Below are positions 36,173 through 47,598 of a stretch of DNA of 64,000 nucleotides, piece by piece; the first letter of the stretch is position 1; the number at the start of each line of letters is the position of its first letter. The position numbers were made by a program, and so were the translations under genes. The DNA lies in NCBI GenBank assembly GCA_002917075.1, contig NTMA01000021.1, positions 310,001 through 374,000 on the forward strand. Direction: 5' to 3'. The stretch is from Hawksworthiomyces lignivorus. Lineage: Eukaryota > Ascomycota > Sordariomycetes > Ophiostomatales > Ophiostomataceae. Under the pieces are notes generated by a model. That model searched no databases and was not told the DNA's origin. It saw nothing but the letters and a program-made list of their open reading frames with translations.

Positions 36173-38628
36173 TTACTCTATACTAAGCCGTGTAATACTG
36201 TCGTTCGTGTCTACCATGGCCTGATATCCAACGCGGCCCTTATTGCTGTTACCAACCCTGTTATTGTTAATACCTCCACCGCCACAATTGCTTCCGTTAT
36301 CAAAACCACTTCCGTTCCCACTACCGCCACCACTGCTCGGACGGGACATTGCCGATGTCACGGCGGCAGCTGCAGCTGCAGCCACAGCCACTGCTGGACC
36401 TCCCCAGGGCAGCACGTCGCGCTGGAGGGGGCTCTGCATGACTGGGCTGTTGTGCACGCTCATGCCAGGACTGACAGCCCGGCGCTTGAAATTGATAGGG
36501 TCGAGATCGTCGTCATCGCGACGCCGTTTGCTGTTTATTCGGCGGGTGATTTCAGCAGCACTCGGCAGCATGGGCTGCTGCTGCTGCTGCTGCCCTTGTT
36601 GGCCACCGTTAGACAACGGCGCAAGGCTGGGCTGAGGTGTCTCACCACCTGAAGAGTTGGTAGTGGTCATGGGAAACATAGCGCCATTCGGGAACACAAG
36701 ATTGCCGCCTAGCTGTACCTGCTGTAGCTGCTGCTGCTTTTGATCTTGGCTCGCTCCTAACAGTAAAGAGCTCGCACCGGTCAAAGGTGAATCCATAGAT
36801 ATATCATCCACCAGACCAGACGAGAAATCACGCAGCTGTGGTGGCGGCGTTGTTCGAGAAGCAGCAACGTTCCTTGCCGCCTGCTCAAACTTTTCCCAAA
36901 ATGGTCGTCCTCCCTTGTCTAGTTTCTGTTCGGCTTGTTGCCTGAAATTGCCTGACAAACCTAACAAATTTGATGATTCCATGGCCATGACGTCATCTGC
37001 GAGATCGTCTAAATTGTCAAACATCCCAGGGCTGGAATTAGTCGTTGCTGCTCGTGGCAGACGGTGATCTCCAGGCTCCAGGTCACTTTCCAGGACTTGG
37101 CGCACAACCTCGGCCTCACGTCGAAACTCCGCTTCCGCTGGTGCGCTCTCTTCTGCCAGTGCAGCTCGAATGCGAGCGAATCCTTTTGGTTTCGGCTATG
37201 TATTGTTAGCAATTTGGAGTCCGTCCTAGTAGTTTGAACGGCGCACTGAAGTACCAAACGTACCAAAAGATTAGCCCGTCGTGTTACTACACGGCGAATT
37301 ACACTCCGTTGACCATCGCGGACTGGTGTTGTAGCTAGTCCATCTCCTGCTTCCATCTGTGTCTTTAGGTTTTCGTCACTTTCGCTGCCTGAAATATGTA
37401 GTTGATTCGCCGCCCAGCTGATGCTTTCACGTCGCGAATGGGGTTGCTGAGCAGCAGCATTTCCATCTCGTCCAAGGATGCCGAACCCCGGAGGTGATCT
37501 GGACAGATTGCCAGCGTTTCCGTTTCCCCCGGTGGCTGTTGCTGGGGAGGCCGAAATCGAGCCAAAGCCAAAGCCTAAGGCTCCACGCGCTCTGCGCTTT
37601 GGCTGCTTCCGTGGTCGCTGACGCTGTTGAAACGACAGCAGACTATTCACAGCTGGCGATGTAGGCATCCATGGTATTGCCGTCTGGGGTCCGCCGATCA
37701 TGGTCGGCGTGCTAATTTTACCCACCTGTGGTGTTGTTATGAACGGCTCCTCTGTATCTTCGTCCATGAAATCATCATCGTCGGAACTCGAAGATGAGTC
37801 AGAACAGGCATTGTTGACGCTCCCTAGAGAGCTGGACGGGTATGCTTTGTCGTGACTGCGCCCCATCATAGACCATAGTGAGGTGGATGACTCGGTCGCA
37901 CCACCGTAATCGCCAGGTTTTCGATGGGGAATATTCATGGCTCTACGTCCTCCTGAAATAGTTGGGGACGAGTCGGGCGACGACTGCTCGGCGAGGGTAG
38001 AGTGATGCAAACTGGTGGCTGCGCGCGAGAAGTCCAAGCCACGGGACCGACGAGGGAGAATATTCGTGGGTGATGCATAGGTCTGGGATGGGTCGAGTTT
38101 CGGAGAGAGAGGGATTGGTTTAGACATGTGTATGGACTGGTTAAGGTTGAGATTTTGCTGCAGTTGTTGCAGCTGTTGTTGTATATGGGTATTGTTTGTA
38201 GAGACTGGTGTGGATGGAGTCTGGCACTTTTGCTCTTGATTCTGTTCCTGACTCTGTTTTGTTTGCTGTTCCTGTTCCTGATGCTGTTCTGGCAACTGTA
38301 GTTGGTCACCAGGCATCTGGAATGGTAGGCCTCGGTGGTGAAACGACGGCGGCGGCCTCCGAGGTGTTACTGGGATAGCGTCGGTGCTGGAGCTGCCAAT
38401 AGAGCTATCATCTTTGCACATCTGGCGATTGGAAGAGCCGGACAGAAGTGGCGATGGAGAAAGCCTTCCGCGACCTGGCGTACTACCTCCTCCGTCTGAC
38501 AGCGACCGGGTCTTCATCATCGGCGATGGCGGTTTGGCTGAAGCGGGTGCGCGAGTAGCCATGGTCTCAGATCGGAATTGGCCGCCGCCTTTTGCATCGT
38601 CAACCACTATGACATTATCGCAGTCCAT
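36173..38628 (-). CDS. Large disordered protein with a conserved core, function unknown
   Basis: Exons 38628..37264 and 37195..36173 (69-nt intron, GTACGT donor, phase 0) give 795 residues. The first two thirds are Ser/Pro/Gln-rich with several S-P and T-P sites, polar repeats (a Gln/Glu-rich tract about residues 110-160) and poly-Ser, so mostly disordered. A conserved core spans the splice junction: R-R-V-V-T-R-R-A-N-L-L then P-K-P-K-G-F-A-R-I-R-A-A-L-A-E-E, followed by R-E-A-E-V-V-R-Q-V. Downstream are K-R-R-R-D-D-D-D (a likely nuclear signal), D-P-I-N-F-K-R-R-A-V-S-P-G-M-S and a Gly/Asn-rich tail. I remember a similar core from other ascomycete hypothetical proteins but know no function. 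Abundant Ser-Pro and Thr-Pro suggest phosphorylation by proline-directed kinases; this is inference. Confidence 0.75.
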
Positions 38629-39467
38629 ATTGAGTGAACGAGGAAGGGGAACGAAAAGAGCTTCACAACAGGGAACTGAGAAATGGTATTCGATAGGGTT
38701 TCGTCAAAGCTAATGTGTGAATGAAACTTGGTGCTCGAGCTGAAGAGGCGATGCGAGAACACGACGCGAATTGTTGGTTCCCGTCGAATTGACTCGATAG
38801 AAAAAAGCTGGCCGCAGCCAATATTTTCAATGTGCAACATTTACATTGCAGTAGGCGTAGACTTATTAATAAAAATTTTGTGTTGGGTTGAATATACGAG
38901 GATGGTGGTAGTTATCTCCTGACGTCGAAGAAGTAGAAAGCGGTGGTTAGCATAAAAAGTTGATCATTTGATGGAGATCTGTGCTGGCGACGGGGTGGCT
39001 CTTCTATAATTGGCAAGGCTTAATAGCTATAATTTGCTTACAAGCATATTGATTATGTCCCCGAAATAGCAGATTGGCGGTGTACGAGCGGTGAAAATAA
39101 CCAACTGCGGGCAGCATAGTATACGCCAAGGAAAAGGTATTTGCTTTCGCCTTTCACCGAATGGACTTTGTTTCCGCTTTCGCTGTCATATCTTTTTTCT
39201 CTTCTTTCTTCGAAATCGGTTGGTTCACATGTCCAGAGCACATTGTTTCATCAGCAAGACAGCGTCAGCGTCTCGCCCTGCGCCTTGGAGGTGCTGGGCG
39301 ACCCCACCCAAAGCATGTTCGATTCTGCCGGCAGTTTTTTTTATTTTGCACGAGTCAATACATAGTCATTTATGGGAGCACTGCGGAGAATAGCGATTTA
39401 TTCTTGTTCCGCACACACCGCCTACCACAAAGAGACGGATGCAATATCCACTTCAACATTACACTAT
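38629..39467. other. Intergenic
   Basis: The 5' region of the disordered-protein gene and the 3' end of the cyclase gene. AT-rich around 38.84-38.88 kb; several overlapping small plus-strand frames at 39.1-39.4 kb do not look coding. Confidence 0.5.
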
Positions 39468-40764
39468 TCAATCATACCAGATTGCGTTCATGCCAAATCC
39501 CGGCTCAGGGATGCGCACACGTGCGACACGCGCCAGAAATTCGTCTTTCCAGCGATACATTTCCACCCAGCCCTCCTGGTCGTCTGTGATGGCTAGCCAT
39601 TCGTCTGAGAAATCACAAGGGGCCACCGCGTTGGAATGGCCACCACTTGTTGGCGTGGGGTTGAGGCAGAGTTGGGTCTCTATGCTGCCACAGTCGCGCA
39701 GACGAAACGCAGCAATGTATCCGGTCAACTCGAAGCTATTGGCACGCGCTGTGGCAAAGAGGTACCGACCGCTGCGATCTAGGGCACAGACGTCACTGCG
39801 ATATAAACCCTTGCCTGTGGACCGTTCGCGCACCTCGATGCCTGGCGGAATTAATGGGAAAGAGTGATGGGTGTAAACCGGTAGGTGGGTGTGTGGATCG
39901 ATGACGTACTCGCATAACCGGTTGCCAGCCTCCATAAGTGCGTACAGGTACTGCCCGGAAGGATGCATGGCAACCCAGCGTGGATGGTCGCCCGGCGCCG
40001 GTGCATCCAGGCTACCCACTAACTCAACGTGGCCGTCGTCCTTGTCGGTGCCAGCTGCGTCGCCCGCCTTTTTCTTGTGTACCCACAATTTATTTGCTGT
40101 AAGATCAGCAGAGTATAGATACGTTTCTGTCGGATCGAAGACCATGCCGTGGATGCCAGAATTCGGCTGGTAAGGGTAGTTCTGCGTATTTTCAGCCAGT
40201 ACGCCAGAGGGACCGACTCTGAATACATTGCCGTAACCGGCATGCTTATAAAAGGGGTTGCAATAAACGGCATACGGGGGCTTTTTTGCCGGAAGAAGAA
40301 AAATAGCCCGTGTATTAGTAGTGCTTGAGTTTGCCTCAGCTTGTGGTTGTTGTTAGCATTATGTCTGGTCCTCCCATTTTGGAAAAAGCTAGCGAGAGAA
40401 CACAGTCACTTACGATCACCACCCAAAGGATGTGATGCTTCATGGACAATTTCTGCTGGATTCTTGACGACAAAACTAGACCATTTCTTCATGGCAGACC
40501 CGTACAGATTTTTCTTCGTGTGCTGTGGCAGTAAGTATGGGTTCTCCTTATGTCACCCCTTCCTATTCCTTCGCTTCTCATCTTTTCTGCCTTTCCTCTA
40601 GTTAAGCGTGGACTTACGTCAAAAGCCATCCAGGATATTGGCTCGTCATGAGGTACTTCAGTCTTCTTGATCAGTCTCAATTCCAGCGTCTCGTCATCAA
40701 ACTGGACTGTGAAGATGGCTCCTGGAGGCGTCCAGGTTCCTATCATTAAGTGATGCAAAGGCAT
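39468..40764 (-). CDS. Carboxy-cis,cis-muconate cyclase (seven-bladed propeller lactonase)
   Basis: Three exons, 40764..40618, 40513..40414 and 40339..39468, give 372 residues. The ATG starts M-P-L-H-H-L-M-I-G-T-W, the usual family start. Motifs in order: P-G-A-I-F-T-V-Q-F, Y-G-S-A-M-K-K-W, E-A-S-H-P-L-G-G, P-P-Y-A-V-Y, G-I-H-G-M-V-F-D-P, Y-S-A-D-L-T-A-N-K, H-P-R-W-V-A-M-H-P-S-G, and the C-terminal E-P-G-F-G-M-N-A-I-W. This pattern is that of the eukaryotic 3-carboxymuconate lactonizing enzyme, unrelated to the bacterial one, in the protocatechuate branch of the beta-ketoadipate pathway: it cyclises 3-carboxy-cis,cis-muconate to a lactone. The second and third coding exons would be missed without splicing. 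No other protocatechuate-pathway gene is adjacent. Confidence 0.9.
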
Positions 40765-42142
40765 GTTGGCGATGACAAGGTAGTAAAATGTGTGAGCGAA
40801 TTTGCAATTGAGAAATCTGATGTATATGATCCTGGATTCAAGACTCGAGTTGCAAGGCAGGACAGTCTCTCTTTGGACAAGTTGGAGCCGTGTGATTCTC
40901 TGATTTAACTGCCACGCATTTGCATTGTAGTACAGGCGCAGTCTGGGGCGGCAAGCTACGGTATGATAAGATGTCAATGCATGCGTGAGACAACTATTAG
41001 CAGTATTGGTGAAATAACTGGATTTTTTAACACTCCTTGTCAATTGGAGTGAGTGAACTAAGTATTGTCAGTGGCCATTCACTAGATCTGTGGATCGGGG
41101 AGGGGATGGTGTGGGGAGGTGACAATGATTGAAAGGGTAACGGCAGTCGCATCGGTAGCAAAACCTGGCGGCAGATCAATTGATCCTGTTAACAGCCCCG
41201 TTTACCACAGAGTACTTCGTCTGTATGATGACTAAGCACATAAATCGGCAAGTTTAGGATCTACGTTATCCTAAATACATTCATGGGTAATAAAAGCTAC
41301 TTGGATAGCTTCTCCGTCTCTTCTCTCAATTTGTAGACTTCTGGTAGGCTGCACCTCCTGGAGAAGAACTTACAAAACAGCAAAGATTCATCGGACAGAT
41401 AAAATACTGTGTAAGAGCCGAGCATGCGGGATAACTTTTTGATACTAGGCGTCGAGCAAACGAGGCCGTGTAGAACATCGCAAGACTGCTAAACCATGAA
41501 GACCTTTGAAGTGCAAAGTTTCTTCCCGCATTTACATTGTATGAGTACCTTCTAGCCAACCATCCACAAAACAAAACATTGCAAAATTGAGACGTTGATA
41601 TTATTATGGCATTATTCTCTTAGAGTTTATGCAGCTGTAATATACCAGCTGGGACGATATGTTGGTTATTACCAACGGCACGGCCATAGATGTGCCTTGG
41701 AGAAGCAATGGAAGTGTTTCTTGTTAACTTCTCTGTTTATCCCGGTTTCCTAAGCTCTTAACGGAGTCGTGTATAATAGATCTGTCGCCTAGTACGTTGC
41801 GACGAACGAGGTCAGTTTTCGGGAACGTATGTATTGTAGATGGTGATCCTATGCTGTCGCAACGTTATGCTCTGGGCATATTTTGTAACGTACCTTGTGA
41901 ATAAGACGAATTGCCACGACATATCCCAAAGTCTCCTCTAATCTTGCAAACTATCCTTTGGTCCTTATAAAAATCTGCCAAGATTCTCTCTGCTATCGGC
42001 AATTATTTATTCATTTTACACCGTTTCTAGTTTCATCAATATCGTCTTGATACCACTACCTGCTATTGTCGTTGCCCTGTATCACATCTCTGATGTGTTA
42101 TTGGTTGCTCGCTCTAATAATTTCATTGTTGCAATTGTATAA
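40765..42142. other. Gene-free stretch
   Basis: No gene recognised. The promoter of the cyclase gene should lie in its first few hundred bases. The remainder is AT-rich. Confidence 0.55.
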
Positions 42143-43213
42143 TCGCCGCCGCCACTGCTCCTCACACAACATTTCATCGACATCACAGGTCCCGAATACA
42201 ACAGAACGGAATGGAATTGTAGTTGGCAAGCTTTACCTGCCGCCTACATGGAATTTCCCGGCGGAAGACCAAAGTATCGGTAAGTGTATTGCCGTGCGCA
42301 GTTTGCCAACACCTTGGACCAGATTTACAAAAAGATATGTGACGAAGTGCATCGTGTCTCGAGCATTCTCGGCTTGGAGTTGTGTATTCAGCCTCTCTTG
42401 ACATTTCCCCATTAAATTTATATACGTGCTAGTTAGAAACAAGAATTCTCTGTTTACATTGTTTGTCGACTCTCATAAATAAGATTATACATAAGCTCGT
42501 GGCCCATTACAAGCTGGATCTTATTTCTAACCCTGCTCTAGGTTTCTTTGCTTTCTATGGTGGGCTATTTGTAAAGTTGGCGGTTCTATTAACTAAGGTG
42601 GCGAGCTATCTGGCTATCATACCGCGAGGATGCGGAGCATCTCCCAAGATATGGTCACTAGGGGACCGGTTGCACCTAGTGCCAATGTATGAAAAACTGT
42701 CAGAAGCAAATCCTGTTTGTAAGACGTTACAATCAGATGCAGAGCAGTCTTTGCGGTAAATTATGTGCTGACAACAAAGGCTCCTATCTACTCTACTTCA
42801 TGTAGCCGAAAACCTACTCGTTGCCTTGAGGCGGATTTCTGCTAGATCCCAAACTAATACTCGTCCTGCGGACTCGGCGCATATGTATATCATAGTTGGC
42901 TATACAATGATCCGTTTCTTTCTCTGCCTTTCAGCCTTTGAGATTACCAGTCACAGGTGATTTGTCCAAACTACACAGTTGTACCCGAGATCAATTCGAA
43001 TAGTTGGCGACCCAAACCATCTTTGCCGTAAATGGTAATCTCGATGAATATTCTCTACCACGAGAAGCACAAGGCAAGACTGCTCTAGGATCCTATTACA
43101 ATGTGATGCCGATGCTAAAGTATTACGGCGACAAGGTGCGACCATCTCTCTGGAGCCTTGATAAGGAAGAAATTCTCCTCGAGCTAGCAATGCTAGAAGA
43201 AATGACTATCTGA
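42143..43213 (+). pseudogene. Probable decayed gene with two C-to-T type stops
   Basis: Several neighbouring frames read like broken protein. In one frame a piece containing E-Y-N-R-T-E-W-N-C-S-W-Q and F-P-G-G-R-P-K-Y-R ends at TAA (42281), yet the same frame continues as V-Y-C-R-A-Q-F-A-N-T-L-D-Q-I-Y-K-K-I-C to 42412. A second open piece runs 42463..42759 and a third, ending at 43213 (K-E-E-I-L-L-E-L-A-M-L-E-E), is interrupted upstream by TAG (about 42998). Both stops become Gln codons (CAA, CAG) if a CpA-to-TpA transition is reversed. The parts need at least one frameshift or intron between them. I do not recognise the family. The TAA overlaps a perfect GTAAGT, so it could be a splice donor, but no intron of viable length keeps the downstream frame. 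Confidence 0.4.
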
Positions 43214-43404
43214 ATTTTAAACTGCACAACCTTGAAAGTGTTTTGCGCAAATAAATTTAGGTTAAACATTAACCAATGTTACATTACTAGTAAAACGCCT
43301 TTCTCAAATGACCTCTATTAACACATGAGCAACTATAATTCTCACACTGACCCAAAGGCATCCCAGCAGCTGGCAGTGTAGAACCTCTCACAACAACCAA
43401 AGCA

Positions 43405-46206
43405 TTAGGCCTCATCACCGCTCTTGGCGCCTTTTCTCTTCTTGCGGCGATTTTTCTTCTTCGAGGGCCCACTGCTTCCGCTAGCAGTAGCAACAACAGG
43501 AGTAGTAGCGGAACTGTCCAACAGGGCGTCATCAGGTAGGCTGGTTGTCGCATTAGATGCTGACGACGGACCTGCCACTGGCGCCGGAACTGTACATTCG
43601 GTCTTCTCTAGGAGAGGATTCTCTTCTGCATCTGACACGTAGTCACTAGCTACTGTCGGATTATGAGTGCCACTGAGAGGGTGATGTCGTGAAGGAATGC
43701 TCTCAGTGACCCCTACCTCCTCATCGTCTTCTGCCGAGCTAGTTGTCTCTAAAACAACCTTACGAATGCCTCTCGTTTCAATCACATTTTCTGTGATACT
43801 TCCGCTGCGCACAAGCGGCCGCCGAGACACTGGAGTGCTGAGATCGAATGTAGGCAAAGAAGTGCTCGACTGGTTGGGACTACTTTCTGAACTGGGTCGT
43901 GAGGTGCTGTCTCCGGCCGTAGCCTCCTTATCCGCGTCCGTGTGGGCGCTGGCAGAGCTACCGGAACGAGAGAGCATCGCTGGTAGTCTTTGTTGTACCG
44001 GTTCACCGCTCTTGACACTGCCTGAATTGCCGATAGTGTGCGTAACAGAAGTAGGGACACCTGCCGGGTTAGCTAGCACGTCATCTTCCTCTCTAGGGCT
44101 TGAAACGCTTGCACTGGATGTAAAACCAGTATCATTTCCGTGACATCCGTAGCTATGTTGTGAGGCGTGATTATCTTCATTGCCATTGACTGACTTCGGT
44201 GCTAGAAGCATGGTTGTCTCCCCAACATCGGAATCGTTATCGTCAATAGCTCCACCAATGTCTATCTCGGGTTCATGTTCATCTTCTGCAGCTCCTGGAT
44301 CGGTGCTTGCTCGTGTTCCGGACATTCCTGTTTTGATCTTTACAGTTGACAACCTGGTATTCTTGGGGTTAGTAGCCGGGTTCGAAGGACCAAGATGGCG
44401 AAGGTGTTGCCACATTTCGTCGATGTTGGCGCGAACCGGGACCGTAGACCGCGTCATGCGACCATTCGCACCCGCTGAATAGCGCCGCATCATTACCGTA
44501 GTCGTTTTAGGGCTTGATGACGGAACGCGCGTTTCGGATTTGGCCAAAGCATTTACAAACGGCATAGCTTTTTGCTGCAATGATGGCTCGCCATCTCCGC
44601 CATCACTAACTTCATTTGTGTCCTCTACCGAGGTTGCTGCGCCATGTCCAGATGCCAGAGATCGATGACGCATTGGTCGTGCCCTTGGAGCCGGTTGCAA
44701 CCGGCGGATGGCCTTGTGTACGTCGATATAAACGTCTGATTCGTCGATGATCTCCCTATAAACAGTCAGTCATGCTCCTTGCACCAGGAAGCCTTATTCG
44801 GTATGCAAGAATACGTACTCTCCAATTAATTCCTCAATTACATCCTCAAGGGTGACTACTCCAAGCGCACCGTGGTCTTCACCAGGATATTGCGAGACAA
44901 GAACCATGTGAGACTTGCCCTCTTGGAAAAAATTAACAATGTCCAAACAGCTCGTCTCCGGCCGTGTCTCAGGCAATGTGGCAAGTGGGAATTCGCTGAC
45001 TCGCATTTTATCGTCCGGATCATAAGTGATCAGTATTTTCACGAGAAGCATTCCGACAAAGTTGGTAGGATTGAACGGTTCATGTATCGGAATGCGGGAG
45101 TAGCCAGCCGACAGAATCATGTCCATCATCTTCTCGTCTAAGATAGTGTCCTCTGACATGGTGAAGACGTCTTCCATTGGAGTCATGACGCTAGATACGG
45201 GCTTTTCCTTGAGGTCTAAGACAGCGCTAATGATGGTCACTTCGTCCTGGTTCAGTCGCTCCGACATCTCGCCCAGCGACCTATGCAGCGTGACCAGTGT
45301 CTTGAGACCGCTCTTCTTGTACACAGTACCATGGTCTTCGCCTAGCACATGATCGAGTAGCTTAGCCGTGGGCCATGCAATCGGAGCTAGAAGCCACATT
45401 AACGCAAGCACGGGCTTGGACATAATGCCTCCAATCTGCAGACCGTATCGTACGCAGACAGACTGTGGTAAGACTTCGCCAAAGACAACTATGTCACAAA
45501 TATCGTTAGCCCATAAAGCTTTGCGTAGGGGCTACGGAGGGCATACATCATCGTAGAACCATGGATGAAAGCAAACACTTACCGATTAAGAGCGTGCTGC
45601 CGACAACGGCCGCCACCCCGCCTCCTAGACACCGGTCTAGGACAACAGGGAGCGTCTCGTTGACAATGACATTAGAAAGAAGTAGGGTTACCAAGACCCA
45701 ATGCTTCCCCCGCTGTAAAAGATCATAAACTCTCTTTGCATTCTTTTGTTGGGGTTCTGAGTCGTCTCTTGATACAACTTGTAGATAGATGCTGTCTTGA
45801 CCCATAAGACTACAATTTCACGGAAAGTCAGTATCGGCACTCGTGTTTGAACCTTATTGGGTCTGTTTTCTCGCTTTAGGAAGTGCACGTACGCAATTGT
45901 TAGACCGGCAAAAGCACCGCCTAGGAGGACAAGTATCACGGACGCAGCATAGAGCACCCAGACGCTCGCTCCGGAGTCCGGATCATCCCCATCGTTGTGT
46001 TCAAGTAACCAAAGCGGACCTCGCTTTTCTAGGGTAGCGATTGTAGGTAGAGGAGTGGCGGAGACGGTTGCTGCAGGGAGGGAGATGAAGAGTAACCTCG
46101 AAAAGCCGAGGACAAGCGAACGGATGGTGTGGAAGCCATCAATGGCGCGACCGGGCGCGGGACGCAGACACGGGCGAAATTGGCGGCGCTGGAGAGGATA
46201 AGCCAT
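43405..46206 (-). CDS. mam3: CNNM/Mam3-family DUF21-CBS membrane protein
   Basis: Four exons, 46206..45893, 45809..45583, 45488..44819 and 44755..43405, give 853 residues. The N-terminus has a hydrophobic signal-like stretch and a lumenal part, then the DUF21 membrane domain ([42 protein letters not shown]). A CBS pair follows, beginning with [14 protein letters not shown] and ending [19 protein letters not shown]. The last 400 or so residues are an acidic, Ser/Thr-rich cytoplasmic tail ending in a basic [13 protein letters not shown]. Yeast Mam3 sits in the vacuole membrane and affects magnesium and other metal sensitivity; CNNM relatives transport or sense Mg2+. The tail is longer than yeast Mam3, which is about 706 residues. 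Confidence 0.94.
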
Positions 46207-47598
46207 GAATGGATATAATGTAAATAGTTGTATGTCGGAAATGAGGTAGAAAAGAAGAGACGAGCTCCTGTCGGAAAGGAGAGGCGCGATAGTTTTGAGC
46301 GGCAGAGATCAGAAGGGAGAAATTTTGCCGCACTGCAGGTCGCCGCGCTTGAGAAAAGACAAGGGGACGCACCCCGTTAACTCGCTTCGTCCTCTTTAAA
46401 GCAACTGCAAACTTTGCAGGAAAATGTAGAGAAGAATTATGGGAGTTCTAGATGCTAGAGGGCGGCCATGGTGGCGGACTTCGTTGCTGGAGTGAACGCG
46501 AATTTGAGTCTTCAATGATGGCGAAAGATTAGAGAAAAAAAATTATAAAAAAAACACCTAGAATATAGAACGAACTTCTATAAGTTTCGCGAACCAGTGA
46601 AATAATCGGTTACGCAGTATTACATACATACATACCTGGTTGCCCGTACAGGCTGCAAATCAGTCACCACGGCACTAGTTATACTGCTTAGTTGACTAGT
46701 TCAGACAGCGTACCCGTGTATTAAACTGTGCATGGTGGAATTGTCTGAGGGTATGGAGTACTTGTACGCTGAGGTGGAGACGGCTCACCAGCAAGGGCGG
46801 GGCTGCATGTGCTAATGCAGCAAACTGGGCAAGTTTTAGAGTCTGGGACGCAAGCAGCCGGAATGTCCTGCTGAATCGTAATGCCGTACACAGTATTTGA
46901 TATCTCATTAATTTGCGCTTCCAGTAGCAGATTTATACTCCAGCATATTGCTACTGAGGTGTGAGGTATAGGTGCCAGAAGATGGGGGATAGTATGCTCT
47001 ATTGAAAGAGGCAGGGATAGAGTTGCAGATAGCCAACTTGCATTGGAACAAAAGAGGTCTCAACCAGCAGCTCGGTTTGGTCACTACGAATACAGCGATG
47101 CTGTGTTTCTTCGCCACCAGCGAAGCCGGTACCGATTCGGCCAAGAACTCGGAGTACGGTGCCGGTATGCGATGATAATACGACGACGGGGAGAACAGCT
47201 TGCGGTTTGGTGCTATGAGGTACCGGCTGGTTTTCTGGCTTCCTGTCTGGACAATGGTTGTAAGGCTTATATTTATGTAGCCTTTGATAAAATCTGCTTA
47301 AACTAGTACGGCAAGTCACGATATTACAGATGTGCATACGAGTATCCGTAACACACTGTAGATGACCATCCCCACACTGACAACTCGCTATTATACGTGT
47401 ATGTACGAGTACTAACCGTACCGTTTAAGCCAGTGGATCACCTATCTGCAGGGAGTGCAGAAAATCGAAGATCCGAAACCGCAATTGGGCAATTGAAGAT
47501 CCAATATTGTCCGAATATAGGACTCGGAACTGCAGTGTCGCGTGCCTTTTTCTACCCCCCTTCCTTTTCTTCCTTTCCTTTGTTGCTCTCCTTGGCTC
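46207..47598. other. Gene-free stretch
   Basis: About 1.4 kb with no convincing gene. It includes the mam3 promoter, a short TACA repeat near 46621 and a TACGAGTAC at 47404. Two overlapping frames at 47.0-47.3 kb carry no recognisable protein. Confidence 0.55.

Noticed and set aside
42066..42401. 111-codon frame overlapping the pseudogene
   Set aside because: It begins at a TTG, not an ATG, and an alternative frame over the same DNA is more protein-like.
47043..47306. 87-codon plus-strand frame
   Set aside because: Arg-rich with no features, and the opposite strand carries comparable frames.
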